A stretch of 6,566 nucleotides of DNA. It comes from Fusobacteriota bacterium. GTDB lineage: Bacteria; Fusobacteriota; Fusobacteriia; Fusobacteriales; Fusobacteriaceae. The notes under the pieces were generated by a model that saw only the letters and a program-made list of their open reading frames with translations, did not search any database and was not told the DNA's origin. Position numbers and translations under genes: made by a program. The stretch covers positions 1-6,566 of the forward strand of contig JAEWEF010000026.1 of assembly GCA_023389595.1 (NCBI GenBank), given 5' to 3'. Shown here in pieces: positions 5,291 to 6,566 of the stretch; within the stretch, counting starts at the first letter, position 1; every line of letters begins with the position of its first letter.

Positions 5291-6175
5291 ATGGAAATAA
5301 TTAGAGCAAATAACAATCTAAATTCGTCAGAGATTTCAAGGATTGCAACAAAAAGTCTAATATATGAAGTGAGTATATCTCCTAAGGCTGGATTAGTTAG
5401 TAGGTATTCTAACGGATCTCATAACGATATGAATTTTTATACTTTTATAGATTCGACTTTTGCACTTGAAGACTATTTTAAAAAATGTTGGGAATACGGA
5501 AGCAAAAAAAATATAGACGAAAATTTTTTGTCAGATTTAAGACAAATAGGTAAAGACGCAGAAAGACAAATGTATGAAAGTACAAAAAATATAAATACAC
5601 ATAAGGGCACAATCTTTTCGTTAGGAATAATAATTTCCGTTGCGGCTAACATAAATACTAAAGAAAAAAAAGTTACAAGTAAAAAAATAATAGAAAATAT
5701 AAAAATAGTTTCTAAAAATTTATTGGACGATTTAAAACAAAAACAGCAAAATACAAAAGGAATAGATGCCTATCAAAAATACGGATTGACTGGAGCAAGA
5801 GGTCTTGCAATATCTGGCTACGAAATAGTTTTTTGTGACGGCATAAATAAATTAAATGATTTTTTAAAAAAATATAACCTGGAAACTTCTTTGATTATTT
5901 TGCTCTTTTACTACATGTCAAAACTAGACGACACCAATATAATTGGAAGATCTAGTTTTGATGAGCTGCAAAAAATTAAAAAAATGAGTGCTGAGGAATA
6001 TACAAAAATAGTAGAAAATAATTTTTCTGACGAAATGATAGTAAAGTCTATGGAAAAATTTAATAGGTATTTTATCAAAAAAAATATAAGTCCAGGGGGA
6101 AGTGCCGACTTAATAATCATAACTTTATTCGTTTATTTTTTACATAATTATTCTAGAGGTGAAAATGGAATTTAG
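5291..6175 (+). CDS. citG: triphosphoribosyl-dephospho-CoA synthase
   Basis: A 294-residue cytoplasmic enzyme, the usual CitG length. It joins the ATP ribose to dephospho-CoA, giving 2'-(5''-triphosphoribosyl)-3'-dephospho-CoA and adenine. This is the precursor of the prosthetic group on the citrate lyase acyl carrier protein CitD. Family motifs are SPKAGLVSRYSNGSHNDM (residues 30-47), NTHKGTIFSLG starting at 102 with His104 and Lys105, and GARG at 168-171. It is not fused to CitX, the transferase that attaches the group, so citX should lie elsewhere. An MdcB of malonate decarboxylase would be homologous, but the next gene is CitC. The ribosome binding site is weak (AGGA at 5281-5284, overlapping the oadB stop), suggesting dependence on upstream translation. 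The Lys/Ile/Asn-rich composition is AT-driven. Confidence 0.93.
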   Translation: MEIIRANNNLNSSEISRIATKSLIYEVSISPKAGLVSRYSNGSHNDMNFYTFIDSTFALEDYFKKCWEYGSKKNIDENFLSDLRQIGKDAERQMYESTKNINTHKGTIFSLGIIISVAANINTKEKKVTSKKIIENIKIVSKNLLDDLKQKQQNTKGIDAYQKYGLTGARGLAISGYEIVFCDGINKLNDFLKKYNLETSLIILLFYYMSKLDDTNIIGRSSFDELQKIKKMSAEEYTKIVENNFSDEMIVKSMEKFNRYFIKKNISPGGSADLIIITLFVYFLHNYSRGENGI

Positions 6176-6566
6176 AGAAATTTTATTAAACTATAAATTT
6201 GATAAAAATAAGCTGATAGATTTTTTAAATTTGCATGACCTAAATTTGGAAGAAGATATTGAACACTCAATAGTATTAGAAGAAAACGGAAAAATTATAG
6301 GAACCGGCTCAGTTGCTGGCAACGTTTTAAAATGTATAGCTGTTGATAGCAACTATCAGGGATACGGTATCTCTAACAAGATAATTACAAAATTGATAGA
6401 ATATCAGAATGAAAGAGGTATAAATCATCTGTTTATATTTACCAAGCCAGAACATTCGAAAAAAATGGAGGAGCTAGGTTTTAGTTTAGTAGTTAATGTA
6501 GATGATAAAATAGTTTTACTCGACAATAAAATATCGGAGCTAAAAAAATTTACAGATAAAATTTTG
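6165..6566 (+). CDS. citC: [citrate (pro-3S)-lyase] ligase, N-terminal part (cut by window edge)
   Basis: 134 codons are open to the right edge. CitC uses acetate and ATP to acetylate the thiol of the citrate lyase prosthetic group and so activates the lyase. The visible part is the family's GNAT-like N-terminal domain: TGSVAGNVLKCIAVDSN at about residues 47-63, QGYGIS at 65-70 as the acyl-CoA-loop-like motif, and HLFIFTKP followed by MEELGF. The nucleotidyltransferase domain, which should follow from about residue 140, lies outside the window. The ATG overlaps the last 11 nt of citG in another frame and is preceded by GAGGTG (6155-6160), so the two genes are probably translationally coupled. 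The start of a simple GNAT acetyltransferase is the alternative, but motif and position favour CitC. Confidence 0.88.
   Translation, partial: MEFREILLNYKFDKNKLIDFLNLHDLNLEEDIEHSIVLEENGKIIGTGSVAGNVLKCIAVDSNYQGYGISNKIITKLIEYQNERGINHLFIFTKPEHSKKMEELGFSLVVNVDDKIVLLDNKISELKKFTDKIL

Noticed and set aside
1..6566. tRNA, rRNA, CRISPR array, insertion sequence ends, defence or toxin genes
   Set aside because: No tRNA T-arm pattern, no regularly spaced repeats, no recognisable transposase motifs and no defence-type domains were seen. All long frames belong to the citrate pathway.

Overview
The window is a very AT-rich stretch, about 30% G+C by eye, with AGA-type arginine codons and long A/T runs between genes. 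It carries the front part of a citrate fermentation operon read entirely on the + strand. The base composition, codon use and gene set point to an anaerobic Fusobacteriota-type bacterium (Leptotrichia or Fusobacterium relatives). A low-GC anaerobic or facultative Bacillota cannot be excluded. No 16S or other marker gene is present, so the organism assignment is an inference.

Layout. Positions 1-65 may hold the last codons of an unidentified + strand gene. A hairpin terminator follows (130-155), and directly behind it sits a near-consensus promoter (160-188). Positions 189-626 contain no convincing protein gene. This stretch holds hairpins, a second copy of a small structured element first seen at 23-50, two further promoter candidates whose -35 regions share a 12-bp direct repeat, and a perfect 10-bp inverted repeat. 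It is the likely control region of the operon.

From 627 to the right edge there are seven closely packed genes: a 2-hydroxycarboxylate (citrate) transporter; the oxaloacetate decarboxylase alpha subunit, carboxyltransferase part only; a gamma-type membrane subunit; a separate biotin carrier protein; the beta subunit (Na+ pump); CitG, which makes the citrate lyase prosthetic-group precursor; and the N-terminal third or so of CitC, the citrate lyase acetylating ligase, cut by the window edge. Gaps are 35, 15, 9, 10 and 8 nt, followed by an 11-nt overlap between citG and citC. This indicates one transcription unit with translational coupling.

How the genes work together. The transporter brings in citrate. 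Citrate lyase, whose structural genes citD/E/F are expected to the right of the window, splits it into acetate and oxaloacetate. The Na+-translocating decarboxylase converts oxaloacetate to pyruvate and CO2 and exports Na+, and the Na+ gradient can drive more citrate uptake. CitG and CitC prepare and acetylate the lyase cofactor. The most notable departures from the textbook Klebsiella system are the biotin domain encoded as a separate small gene, as in glutaconyl-CoA and methylmalonyl-CoA decarboxylases, and a substitution at a probable citrate-contact position in the transporter. The most unexplained DNA is the repeated structured element in the upstream region.
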